Below, in pieces: positions 25,176 through 33,769 of a DNA stretch of 64,000 nt. Location of the stretch: assembly GCF_003628125.1 (NCBI RefSeq), contig NZ_RBZU01000007.1, positions 167,205-231,204 on the forward strand. The letters run 5' to 3'. The translations under genes and the position numbers were made by a program. Within the stretch, counting starts at the first letter, position 1; every line of letters starts with the position of its first letter. Source of the stretch: Pararobbsia silviterrae (lineage in GTDB: Bacteria > Pseudomonadota > Gammaproteobacteria > Burkholderiales > Burkholderiaceae). Under the pieces are notes generated by a model. The model ran no database searches, was not told the origin of the DNA, and was given only the letters and a program-made list of their open reading frames with translations.

Positions 25176-28100
25176 ATGAAATACAGCGACGTCCGCTACG
25201 CGGGCAGGGCCGGCACGCTCCTGCGCCGCGGACTCGAAGCGTACGTGCTGTTTCCCGTGTTCGCGCTGTTGCTGCTCGTCTCGGCGTGGACCTCGGTCAT
25301 GCACCTCGTCGGCGTCGAGGGCGACGCCGCCCAGGCCGCGGCCGCCGCATCGAGCCGCGAACTTGCCGACACCTACGAAGCGCAGCTCGTGCGCAGCCTG
25401 ACGGCCATCGACCAAACGCTGAAGACCGTCAAATATGCCTACGACATGTCGGGCTGCGACGCGATCCGCCAGTTGCACGACAACGGCCTGTTGCCGTCGC
25501 GCATGGTCTTCGACGTGGCGATCGTCGGCGCCGACGGCGCGCTGCTCGCCTCGACCGATCCGCATGCGCACGGCAATATCGCCGAACGCCCCTACTTCGC
25601 CGTCCAGAAACACCGCGCGACGGACGGGGCCATGCCCTATGTCAGCGAGGCGACCGGCGATCCCCTCGGCGGCTCGACCGCGATCACGTTCAGCCGCCGG
25701 CTCGAGGACAGCGGCGGGCGCTTCGCGGGCATTGTGCTCGTCTCGGTCAGTCCGGCCTATTTCACGAGCGGCTATGACTCGTCGCGCATGGGCCAGCACG
25801 GCCTGCTCGCCGTCATCGGCACCGACGACATCGTGCGCGCGCAGCAGATCGGCTCGCGCACGATCTGGGGCCAACACGTGCCCGTCGATATCGAATCGAT
25901 TGCGCATGCCATCTCGACCGATACCGCGACCGTGCATCCGTGGGACGAAGGCGTCACGCGGTACACGAACGTACGCGAACTCCACGGCTTCCCGCTCGTG
26001 GCCATCGTCGGCCTCTCGCAGGACGAACAGCTCGTCGATTTCCATGCGCACAAACGCACCTACATCTGGGAAACAGCGCTCGGCAGCGTGATGCTGATCG
26101 TCCTGACGCTCGTGTTGAGCCGCACGAGCTGGCAACTCGCCTTGATCCGCCAGCGCGCGCGCCAGGCGCAGCAAACGTACTACGCGGCGTCCGAAGGCAG
26201 CATCGACGCGTTTTTCGTGCTGGACTGCGTACGCGGGCCCGACGGCGAGATCGCGCGCTTCGTCGTGCGCAACACGAACCGGCGCGGCGTCGAAGTCTCG
26301 GGGCTGCCGAAGGCGAAACTGCTCGGCATGTCGCTCGACGACGCGTTCCCCGATTCGAACCACGACGGAATGTTCGACGAATTCGTGCGCGTCGCGGATA
26401 CCGGCCAGGTGCTCGAACGCGAATGGATCCACCGGCGCCCCGACGGCACGCGGCTCTGGCTCTATCGCCAGGTCGTGCGCGTCGAGGACGGCGTGGTCGC
26501 GATCATGCGCGACATCAGCGCGCGCAAAGGCGCCGAACTCCGGCGCCAGGAACAGAATCGCGTGCTCGAAATGATCGCGGCGGCCACGCCGCTCGCCGAA
26601 GTCCTCGACTATCTGATGCGCGTGCTCGAGACGCAGATCAGCGGCGTCGTCTGCGCGACGCTCATGCGCAGCGAGGACGGCAAATCGCTGCGAGTCATCG
26701 CCGCGCCGAGCCTGCCCGACCCTTACTGGCAAGCCGTGCTCGGCACGCCGATCGGCGCCGACGCGGGGCCGAGCGGCCGCGCGATCCACACCCACGCGCC
26801 CGTCATCATCGGCAATTCGGCGAACAACGAAACCGTGCGTCGCGAGATGATCCGCGTGCATGTCGGCGACTGCCAGGGTTGCTGGGCGATGCCGATCATC
26901 GCGCCGTCGGGCGATGCGCTCGCGTCGCTGACGCTCTACGTGCAGGACGCGCGCACGCCGACGCCGATCGAGGCCGACGCCCTCGCGATGGCCACGCGCA
27001 TCGCGGGCATCGCGATCGAGCGCCGTCTGGCCGAAGACCGCATCCGGCACATGGCGAGCCATGACGCGCTCACGGGGCTGCCGAATCGCACCCAGCTCGG
27101 CATGCGGCTCAATCGCGCGCTGCGCCAGCGCGACGAGACGCAACGCCGCGTGAGCATCGTCTTTATCGATCTCGACAACTTCAAGCTCATCAACGACAGT
27201 CTCGGCCATCATTCGGGCGACGACCTGCTCAAGGTCGTCGCGGCGCGCATGACGAACTGCTTCAACGATCCCGATACCGTCGTGCGGCTCGGCGGCGACG
27301 AGTTCGTCGTCGTACTGTTCGGCGATTCGGGGCGGCCGGACGCGGTCACGGCCTCGATCGAGCGCGTGCGCGACGCAATCCTCCAACCCGTCGAACTCGC
27401 GGGACAGACCTACCAGATCACGTGCAGCATGGGGATCGCGAGCTATCCCGACGGCGGCACGGACGCGGAGACGCTGCTCAAGAACGCCGATATCGCGATG
27501 TATCGCGCCAAAGCGCTCGGACGCAACAACTACCAGCACTACACGGCCGAGATGAGCGCGCGCACGCACGACCGGCTCCAGATGCAGGAACAATTGCGCC
27601 AGGCGCTCGCGAATCACGAATTCCGGCTCGTCTATCAGCCGCAGGTCGATCTCGCGACCGAGACGATCAACGGCGTCGAAGCGCTCGTGCGATGGGAGCA
27701 TCCGATGATGGGCCTCGTGTCGCCCGCGCAATTCATTCCCTTGGCCGAAGAGACGGGGCTGATCGTGCCGATCGGCGACTGGGTGCTTCACGAGGCGTGC
27801 AAGCAGAACAAGGCATGGCAGCGCGCGGGCATGCCCCCGCTGACGGTGTCCGTCAACGTGTCGGCGCATCAGTTCCTGCACGAAGAATGGGTCGCGCGCG
27901 TCGCGCACGCGCTCGAAGAGAGCGGGCTCGACCCGCGTTATCTCGAACTCGAACTCACGGAAAGCCTGATCATGCGCGACCTCGACGCCGCGGTCGCGAC
28001 GATGAAGGAACTTCAGCGCATGGGCGTACGGCTGTCGATCGACGACTTCGGCACGGGCTATTCAAGCCTCAGCGCGCTCAAGCATTTCCCGATCGTGCGG

Positions 28101-28388
28101 CTCAAGATCGACCAGTCGTTCGTGCGCGGGCTGCCGCACGACGAAGACGACAGCGCGATCGTCACGGGGATCATCTCGCTCGCGCGCCGGCTCAATCTCG
28201 ACGTGATCGCCGAAGGCGTCGAAACCGTCGATCAGCTCGACTTCCTGCTCGACAACGATTGCCACGAAATCCAGGGCTATCTGTTCAGCCGGCCGCTGCC
28301 GGCCGATCAGCTCAATGCGCTGCTGCGCGAACGTTCGACCTGGTCGCGCAACGTCGTCGCGACCGACCGGCACCGGACGACCGCCTGA
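25176..28388 (+). CDS. Sensor GGDEF-EAL c-di-GMP protein with PAS and GAF
   Basis: A 1070-residue membrane sensor. A first transmembrane helix lies at about residues 18-40 and a second near 295-320, enclosing a periplasmic Cache-like domain. Then come PAS (about 340-460), GAF (about 475-620), GGDEF (630-790) and EAL (800-1060) domains. The synthase motif RLGGDEF near 705 is intact, so diguanylate cyclase activity is possible. The EAL motif VEALVRW near 834 and DDFGTGYSS near 956 are intact, so phosphodiesterase activity is too. No RxxD inhibition site precedes GGDEF. Net output cannot be told. I chose the ATG at 25176 because the earlier frame has no signal. Confidence 0.9.
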   Translation: MKYSDVRYAGRAGTLLRRGLEAYVLFPVFALLLLVSAWTSVMHLVGVEGDAAQAAAAASSRELADTYEAQLVRSLTAIDQTLKTVKYAYDMSGCDAIRQLHDNGLLPSRMVFDVAIVGADGALLASTDPHAHGNIAERPYFAVQKHRATDGAMPYVSEATGDPLGGSTAITFSRRLEDSGGRFAGIVLVSVSPAYFTSGYDSSRMGQHGLLAVIGTDDIVRAQQIGSRTIWGQHVPVDIESIAHAISTDTATVHPWDEGVTRYTNVRELHGFPLVAIVGLSQDEQLVDFHAHKRTYIWETALGSVMLIVLTLVLSRTSWQLALIRQRARQAQQTYYAASEGSIDAFFVLDCVRGPDGEIARFVVRNTNRRGVEVSGLPKAKLLGMSLDDAFPDSNHDGMFDEFVRVADTGQVLEREWIHRRPDGTRLWLYRQVVRVEDGVVAIMRDISARKGAELRRQEQNRVLEMIAAATPLAEVLDYLMRVLETQISGVVCATLMRSEDGKSLRVIAAPSLPDPYWQAVLGTPIGADAGPSGRAIHTHAPVIIGNSANNETVRREMIRVHVGDCQGCWAMPIIAPSGDALASLTLYVQDARTPTPIEADALAMATRIAGIAIERRLAEDRIRHMASHDALTGLPNRTQLGMRLNRALRQRDETQRRVSIVFIDLDNFKLINDSLGHHSGDDLLKVVAARMTNCFNDPDTVVRLGGDEFVVVLFGDSGRPDAVTASIERVRDAILQPVELAGQTYQITCSMGIASYPDGGTDAETLLKNADIAMYRAKALGRNNYQHYTAEMSARTHDRLQMQEQLRQALANHEFRLVYQPQVDLATETINGVEALVRWEHPMMGLVSPAQFIPLAEETGLIVPIGDWVLHEACKQNKAWQRAGMPPLTVSVNVSAHQFLHEEWVARVAHALEESGLDPRYLELELTESLIMRDLDAAVATMKELQRMGVRLSIDDFGTGYSSLSALKHFPIVRLKIDQSFVRGLPHDEDDSAIVTGIISLARRLNLDVIAEGVETVDQLDFLLDNDCHEIQGYLFSRPLPADQLNALLRERSTWSRNVVATDRHRTTA

Positions 28389-28409
28389 GTCCGCCGACGC
28401 CGCGAACGC

Positions 28410-29342
28410 TCAGGCGTCGGCGGCCACCCCGTTGGCGGTCGCCGGCGAGGTCCGCGCATCGCGCTCGCGCGCGGGCAGCAACTGGCACGCGAGCAGGCCC
28501 GCGAGCATCAGCGCGCAACCGCCGATCGCGCGCGGCGACAGCGTTTCGCCGAGCGCGAGCCAACCCGCGATGGCCGCGAACAGCCCTTCCATGCTGAAAA
28601 TAACGGCGGCATGCGCGGCCGACGCGCGCTTCTGGGCGACGACCTGCAGTGTGTAGGCCACGCCGACCGAAAGCGCGCCGCCGTAGAGGATCGTCGGCCA
28701 CGCCGCATCGATCGACGCCACGCTCAGCGGCTCGGTGAAGACCGCGACGACCATGCAGATCAGCCCCGTCGCGACGAACTGCGCGATCGACAGCGCAAGC
28801 GGATCGTGCTGCCGCGCATAACGGCCGATGAGCACGACCTGGGCCGAAATCACGACTGCGCAGACAAGCTGAAGGCCATCGCCCGCCATGATCGTGAAAT
28901 GCTCGTCGACGCTCAGGAAGTACATGCCGATGACCGCGAGCAACGCGCCGATCCAGGTCCGTGCCGCGGTTTTGTGGCGCGTGAAAAGCCCCATCATCGG
29001 CACGAGGATCACATAGAGCGACGTGATAAAGCCCGCGTTCGCGACCTTCGTGTACTGGAGTCCGATTTGCTGGGCCGAAATCGCGATCGCGGTCACGACG
29101 CCGAGCGTGCCCGCCGCGCGCAGCAAACCGCGATCGGACGGGATCGCGCGCAGCGCCTTGCGCTGCTCGGGCACGAACAGACAGAACACGAGCACGACGA
29201 GCGCGCCGAGCAGAAAGCGCAGTCCCGTGTAGTAGAACGGACCGATCGCCGCCGCGCTCAGGCGCTGGGCGACGAACGCGGAGCCCCAGATCATGGCGGC
29301 CAGCAACATCATCAAATCAACGAAAATCGGACGGCGGGTCAA
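28410..29342 (-). CDS. DMT superfamily (EamA) transporter
   Basis: A 310-residue inner-membrane protein with ten predicted helices in two EamA repeats; the first begins VDLMMLLAAMIWGSAFVAQR and the second near GLQLVCAVVISAQVVLIGRY. Such permeases export amino acids, nucleobases or small metabolites. I chose the TTG at 29342, which follows AGGAAG by seven bases and gives MTRRPIFVDLMMLL; a start further upstream has no ribosome site. It is convergent with the GGDEF-EAL gene with 21 bp between. Substrate unknown. Confidence 0.85.
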   Translation of the reverse strand: MTRRPIFVDLMMLLAAMIWGSAFVAQRLSAAAIGPFYYTGLRFLLGALVVLVFCLFVPEQRKALRAIPSDRGLLRAAGTLGVVTAIAISAQQIGLQYTKVANAGFITSLYVILVPMMGLFTRHKTAARTWIGALLAVIGMYFLSVDEHFTIMAGDGLQLVCAVVISAQVVLIGRYARQHDPLALSIAQFVATGLICMVVAVFTEPLSVASIDAAWPTILYGGALSVGVAYTLQVVAQKRASAAHAAVIFSMEGLFAAIAGWLALGETLSPRAIGGCALMLAGLLACQLLPARERDARTSPATANGVAADA

Positions 29343-29860
29343 AGCGGGCTTCCTGTGAACACGAACGGCGCAAGGCAATAAAAACGGCCGCGACGTACGG
29401 CCGCGACGTTCGCGGCCCGGCGCACATGATACCAGCCTGGCTTACGAATGCCTGACGCAACCCCGCGCTCTGCTCGACTTTGTCCGCGCCGGACTCGATG
29501 TGAAAAGCCTGTCCGATCAGCACTCGACACGTCGTCGCCCGACTTTCGACATGGCGCCAGCAAAATGGCTTCGATGGCTGCCGCGCTTTATCCGATGCCA
29601 ACGCGGATTCGCCAAACATGCGCTTCCGGCGATTTTGATAATCGTTTATCTGCGGCGAGACGAATAAAAAAGACGCGTCAAATCTTCGGCGATTCGTGTT
29701 GTCATGTTTGAAAGACAATAGACATCAATCTCTGCCGCGCTTATCACTCGCGCATAAACCGATTATGATGTCCGCACTCGACGAATATCGACCCGCAGTA
29801 TGGGATACCCCGCGCGCATCATTAAAAAAATTCATGCGCGCATGAAAGCGGAGTATGTGG
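29343..29860. other. AT-richer intergenic region with leftward hairpin
   Basis: This 518-bp spacer has lower GC than its neighbours and no convincing gene. At 29385-29403 a hairpin (CGGCCG, 7-base loop, CGGCCG) is followed on the minus strand by TTTTTATT, the form of a terminator for leftward transcription. No minus-strand gene lies upstream of it within the spacer, so a small transcript is possible. A weak -35/-10 for the esterase gene may lie near 29740-29790. Confidence 0.4.
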
Positions 29861-30550
29861 ATGCAGTCCAATAGCGATGTATTGCCTGCCATCGAAATCG
29901 AAACCGGCGCGGCCCCCGATGCCGCCGTGATCTGGCTGCACGGCCTTGGCGCCGATGGCAACGACTTCGTGCCGGTCGTCCCCGAGCTCGATTTACCCGC
30001 CTCGCTCGCGGTTCGTTTCGTCTTTCCGCATGCCCCGTCGATTCCGATCACCTGGAACAACGGCTATGTGATGCCGGGCTGGTACGACATCTATTCGCTT
30101 GAAGAAGGCCGTCGCCACGCCGACGAAAACGGCATTCGCCGGACGCGCGATGCCGTGCGCGCGCTGATTGCGCGTGAAAATGCGCGCGGCGTGCCGACGC
30201 ACCGCATCGTGCTCGCCGGCTTTTCGCAAGGCGGCGCGATTGCTTATATCGCGGGCCTCACGCATCCCGACACGCTCGCGGGCATCGTCGCGTTATCGAC
30301 GTATATCGCCGCGCCTGCCTTGCTTGACTCGGAGCGTTCAGCCGCGAACGCGCATACACCGATCTTCGCCGCGCACGGCATCGAGGATCCGGTCGTGCCG
30401 CCCGAACTCGGCGGCGCCGCGCGCGAAGTCGTCATCCGCTACGGCAATCCCATCGAGTGGCACGCGTACCGGATGCCGCACACGGTCTGCCTCGAGGAAA
30501 TCGCGCAGATCGGCGCGTGGCTCGCGAAGCGCCTCGCGCCGGCATCCTGA
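29861..30550 (+). CDS. Carboxylesterase/phospholipase family alpha/beta hydrolase
   Basis: A 229-residue serine hydrolase of the short carboxylesterase (acyl-protein thioesterase-like) family. The oxyanion segment LHGLGADGNDF is near residue 28, the nucleophile elbow GFSQGGA near residue 118, the Asp in HGIEDPVVP near residue 175 and the His in YRMPHTVCLEE near 207. This family hydrolyses short-chain esters and lysophospholipids. The ATG at 29861 is chosen because GCGGAG is seven bases upstream; an ATG two codons earlier is too close to it. No signal peptide is present. Confidence 0.9.
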   Translation: MQSNSDVLPAIEIETGAAPDAAVIWLHGLGADGNDFVPVVPELDLPASLAVRFVFPHAPSIPITWNNGYVMPGWYDIYSLEEGRRHADENGIRRTRDAVRALIARENARGVPTHRIVLAGFSQGGAIAYIAGLTHPDTLAGIVALSTYIAAPALLDSERSAANAHTPIFAAHGIEDPVVPPELGGAAREVVIRYGNPIEWHAYRMPHTVCLEEIAQIGAWLAKRLAPAS

Positions 30551-30724
30551 CGCCGACGACCGACGACCCGAGCCCGCGTCCTCCGTCCGAATTTCGATCC
30601 CCTTCCCGACACGAACGCCCTTCATGATGACGATCGCAGCCGCTGACCCGTGCCCGCTCACGCAATCGTTTTCTTTTCGGTCCTGCGCGAAAGCGCTTTC
30701 AAATCTGAACGAGCGCGAACGACG

Positions 30725-32365
30725 ATGAATCCCGCCTCCGCCTCCGCTACCGTTTCAGGGCATCCGCTCGGGTTGCCCGACCTCGAGCTCGCCGTACTGT
30801 TCTTCGTGTTTGCGTGCGCGGCCGTCCATATCTGCCAGCGCCTCGTCGAGCAAGCCGCCGTCGTGATCGGCACCGAGGCGCGCCGCGCGAGCTTCGCGCG
30901 CACGGCGCTCTGCGTGGGTTCGATCGTCTGGGCGCTCGATGCCGCCGGGCTCTTCATGTACCCCGAGCTCGATCTCGGCGAAGCGAGGCTCGCGCCCGCG
31001 ATCCTCGCGCTCATCGTGATGGTCGTCTCGGGACGCTGGACGATCCCGGCTTTGACGAATACGCGTTCCCCCCTGCGCGTCGTACTCGCGGGGGCCGGCC
31101 TCGCGATCGGCATGCTCGCGGGCAACGCGCTGCTGTTCTCGGCGTTCGGCGACATCGCGCTCGTCATGAGCTGGCAGGCGGGCGTCGGCGCGCTGCTGCT
31201 CGCGACCGTGCTGGCCGTCGTGCTCGCGCTCCGGCATCGCTCGGCGCGCCTGCGCAAGGATCCGAACGCTTATAGTCCGTTCTCGTGGCAAGAAAAGGTG
31301 CTCGGCGGACTCACCGTCGTTCCGCTGCACGTCTGTCTCGCGAACATGTTCGCGCTCGCGCCGATCGCGCCCGCGCATGCGGGCGGATTCAAGCTGCTGC
31401 TCGCGCTCGTGCTGTTCGGCATCGTCGGCACCGCGTATCAGGTGCAGAGCCTGCGCATCGACGCGCGCGAGGATCGGTCGATGAACCTTGCGCTGATGCT
31501 CCAGAACTCGGCGAATGCGCGACTCGGCGCGGGCGGCGGACAACGCCTCGCGCTGATCGCCGAACGTTTGCCGGCGCTGCTGTCGCCCGCGCGCATGAAG
31601 CTGCATTTCCAGCCGATCTTCAAGGCCGGCGATCTCGACGCCCCCGTGCGGCTCGAGGCGCTCTTGCGCGTGCATGACCCCGAACTCCAGCACGTCGATC
31701 CCGAACTGTTCTTTCTCGCGTGCGAGCGGCTCGGACGCACGACGGCGGCCGACCGGATCGTGATCCGCGAGGCGCTTGAACTTTCCGCGCCATGGCGCGC
31801 CGCCGCGCTCGAATGCAGCGGCATTTCCGTCAACATCACGCCGAACACGCCGTTCGACGACGATTTCGTCGAGTGGCTCGCGCGGCAGCTCCACGAGACG
31901 GCATGCCCCGCGGGATGGCTCAAGCTCGAATTGACCGAGCACGCGATGATCCGCAACGCCGACCGGCTCGCGCACGTGATGCGCGAACTCGCCGCGCTGG
32001 GCGTCGGTGTGCTCATGGATGATTTCGGGGCGGGCTACTCGTCGCTGTCGATGCTCGGCGATTTGCCGATCGAGGGGATCAAGTGCGACCGGACCTTCGT
32101 GACCGGGCTCGAACACGATCGCCGACGCCAGACCTTGCTGCGGCACATCTGCGCGATGGCGCGCGAACTCGACCTCAAGATCACGATCGAGGGCATCGAG
32201 ACCGGGAGCGACTTCAAGATCGTGCGTCGACTCGGCACGCACGACGTCCAGGGGTATTACCTCGCGCGTCCGATGGCCGCGGATGCCGTCGTGCGCTGGC
32301 TCGCCGCGCGGCAAGCCGAACGGTATCTCGATACGTCGCCGCATCCGACGATGCGCGCGCCCTGA
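30725..32365 (+). CDS. Seven-helix membrane EAL domain protein
   Basis: A 546-residue membrane protein. Seven predicted transmembrane helices fill residues about 17-260, an arrangement like MHYT or similar seven-helix sensor domains, though I do not see a clear MHYT motif. The C-terminal EAL domain starts near residue 285. Catalytic positions look kept: RLEALLRV near 308, SVNIT, KLELTE, LMDDFGAGYSS, IKCDRTF, IEGIET and QGYYLARP. c-di-GMP phosphodiesterase activity is therefore likely. There is no GGDEF domain. It is the second c-di-GMP gene here, and is convergent with acvB. Confidence 0.88.
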   Translation: MNPASASATVSGHPLGLPDLELAVLFFVFACAAVHICQRLVEQAAVVIGTEARRASFARTALCVGSIVWALDAAGLFMYPELDLGEARLAPAILALIVMVVSGRWTIPALTNTRSPLRVVLAGAGLAIGMLAGNALLFSAFGDIALVMSWQAGVGALLLATVLAVVLALRHRSARLRKDPNAYSPFSWQEKVLGGLTVVPLHVCLANMFALAPIAPAHAGGFKLLLALVLFGIVGTAYQVQSLRIDAREDRSMNLALMLQNSANARLGAGGGQRLALIAERLPALLSPARMKLHFQPIFKAGDLDAPVRLEALLRVHDPELQHVDPELFFLACERLGRTTAADRIVIREALELSAPWRAAALECSGISVNITPNTPFDDDFVEWLARQLHETACPAGWLKLELTEHAMIRNADRLAHVMRELAALGVGVLMDDFGAGYSSLSMLGDLPIEGIKCDRTFVTGLEHDRRRQTLLRHICAMARELDLKITIEGIETGSDFKIVRRLGTHDVQGYYLARPMAADAVVRWLAARQAERYLDTSPHPTMRAP

Positions 32366-32391
32366 TTCGGGATGCGCGCGACGTGCGCGCC

Positions 32392-33729
32392 TTAGTCGTG
32401 AATCTGCGACTTCCAGCCGTCGAGGATCGTCTTCGTCAACGCGACGTAGTCCTTGCTGAAGTGATGGCCGCCGGTCGTGCGCACGACCGACACGCCCGAT
32501 GCCTTGAGCGACGGGCACAGCGTATCGTCTTCATCCTCGCCATAGATGCATTGCACCTGCGCCGCCGGCACCTTGGCGATCTCGGGCGCGACGTTGAACG
32601 CCTGCGCGCTCGGCGGCAGACCGAGCCAGCCGCTCACGCGGATCTGGAAATCGGCCGCATGCGCGAACCCGAGCAACGACATGAACGACACCTTGTCGCG
32701 CAAGGCGGCGGGCAGCCGGTTGTAGGCGAACGGCATGACATCCGCGCCGAACGAATACCCGATCAAGGCGAAATGACGCGCATGCCAGCGCGTCGAGTAT
32801 CGGTCGAGAATGCGCGCGAGATCGTGACTCGTCTGCTCGGGCGATTTCGGCGTCCAGAAGTAACGCAGGCTATCGACGCCGACGACCGACACGCCGTCTT
32901 TCTGAAGCGTTTCGGCGATCGTCTTGTCGAGGTCGCGCCAGCCGCCGTCGCCCGAGATCACGATGGCGAGCATGTCGGTCGGCTTCGCCGCCGGCAATTC
33001 GATAAGCGGCAGATCGGCGACGCTGTCCGCGCCGCTGTCACGCTTCTGCAGATGCGGTTCCATCAGCGAGACAAGACTGTCGACGGTCGTCGCGCCCTTA
33101 TCCAGACGATGAACCTGCATCGGCTTGCCGTTCGGACCGTCGAGCGGCTTGACCGGCTCGCCGTCCGTCGCGCCGAGTTCGAGAAAGCCGGGCAGGCCTT
33201 TGCCGCGGCTCAGCGTCGGATCGGGCGGGCACAGCTTGAAGCGGGCATCGAGCGCGCTCGTTTGCGGATCGATCGCGACCGCGCCCGCGAGCGTGTTGTC
33301 GGGGGCCTGCGCGAGCATGCGCTCGGCGAGCAGCGCGCCCTCGCCCGTACCCGCGAGAATCGGCGAGAAATACTGGTTCGACTCGACCTCGCGTTGCAGT
33401 TGGTGACTCACGTTTTCCGCATCGCCGACGAGCGGGTGGCACTGTTCGCCCTTGATCGTCGCGAGTTGGGCCGCATAGCGCGGCAAATCGACGCCGACGA
33501 CCATCGCGCCGTTGCGCCCGAGCGCGTCGGCCGCGTCTTGATCCGAGTGCGTCCAGCCGTCACGCCCCGAAAACAGCACGACGAAGCCGCGCAGCGCGCC
33601 GCTCGGGCGCACGAGTTCGACATCGCCGTAACGACCGCCCGAGACCGTCTGCGCGTGCGCGCACGACATTCCCGCCACTGCGGCGCACACCGCGACAAGC
33701 GCCGCGCGCAGTCCCTTTACCCCCATCAT
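32392..33729 (-). CDS. AcvB/VirJ family lysyl-phosphatidylglycerol hydrolase-like protein
   Basis: A 445-residue periplasmic protein of the AcvB/VirJ family. A signal peptide ends near SCAHA-QTV. The N-terminal half is a degenerate copy of the hydrolase fold (VVLFSGRDGW) and the C-terminal half is the active alpha/beta hydrolase, with IVISGDGGWRDLDK and the nucleophile elbow GYSFGADVMP. In Agrobacterium, AcvB hydrolyses lysyl-phosphatidylglycerol and lies with the synthase gene. Here the mprF gene is directly upstream in the same operon. I chose the ATG at 33729, six bases after GGGAG. A 17-bp hairpin separates the two genes. Confidence 0.88.
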   Translation of the reverse strand: MMGVKGLRAALVAVCAAVAGMSCAHAQTVSGGRYGDVELVRPSGALRGFVVLFSGRDGWTHSDQDAADALGRNGAMVVGVDLPRYAAQLATIKGEQCHPLVGDAENVSHQLQREVESNQYFSPILAGTGEGALLAERMLAQAPDNTLAGAVAIDPQTSALDARFKLCPPDPTLSRGKGLPGFLELGATDGEPVKPLDGPNGKPMQVHRLDKGATTVDSLVSLMEPHLQKRDSGADSVADLPLIELPAAKPTDMLAIVISGDGGWRDLDKTIAETLQKDGVSVVGVDSLRYFWTPKSPEQTSHDLARILDRYSTRWHARHFALIGYSFGADVMPFAYNRLPAALRDKVSFMSLLGFAHAADFQIRVSGWLGLPPSAQAFNVAPEIAKVPAAQVQCIYGEDEDDTLCPSLKASGVSVVRTTGGHHFSKDYVALTKTILDGWKSQIHD

Positions 33730-33744
33730 TCCGATCTCCCGCAA

Positions 33745-33761
33745 GCCTCGCGAAGCGAGGC
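33745..33761 (-). other. Hairpin between mprF and acvB
   Basis: GCCTCGC (33745-33751) and GCGAGGC (33755-33761) form a perfect seven-pair stem with a GAA loop in the 40-bp gap between the mprF stop and the acvB start. It has no T-run. It could tune acvB translation relative to mprF. Confidence 0.5.
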
Positions 33762-33769
33762 GAAAGGCG

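Noticed and set aside
29317..29718. A 133-codon minus-strand frame in the spacer before the esterase gene
   Set aside because: It overlaps the DMT gene start, has no ribosome site and no recognisable pattern.
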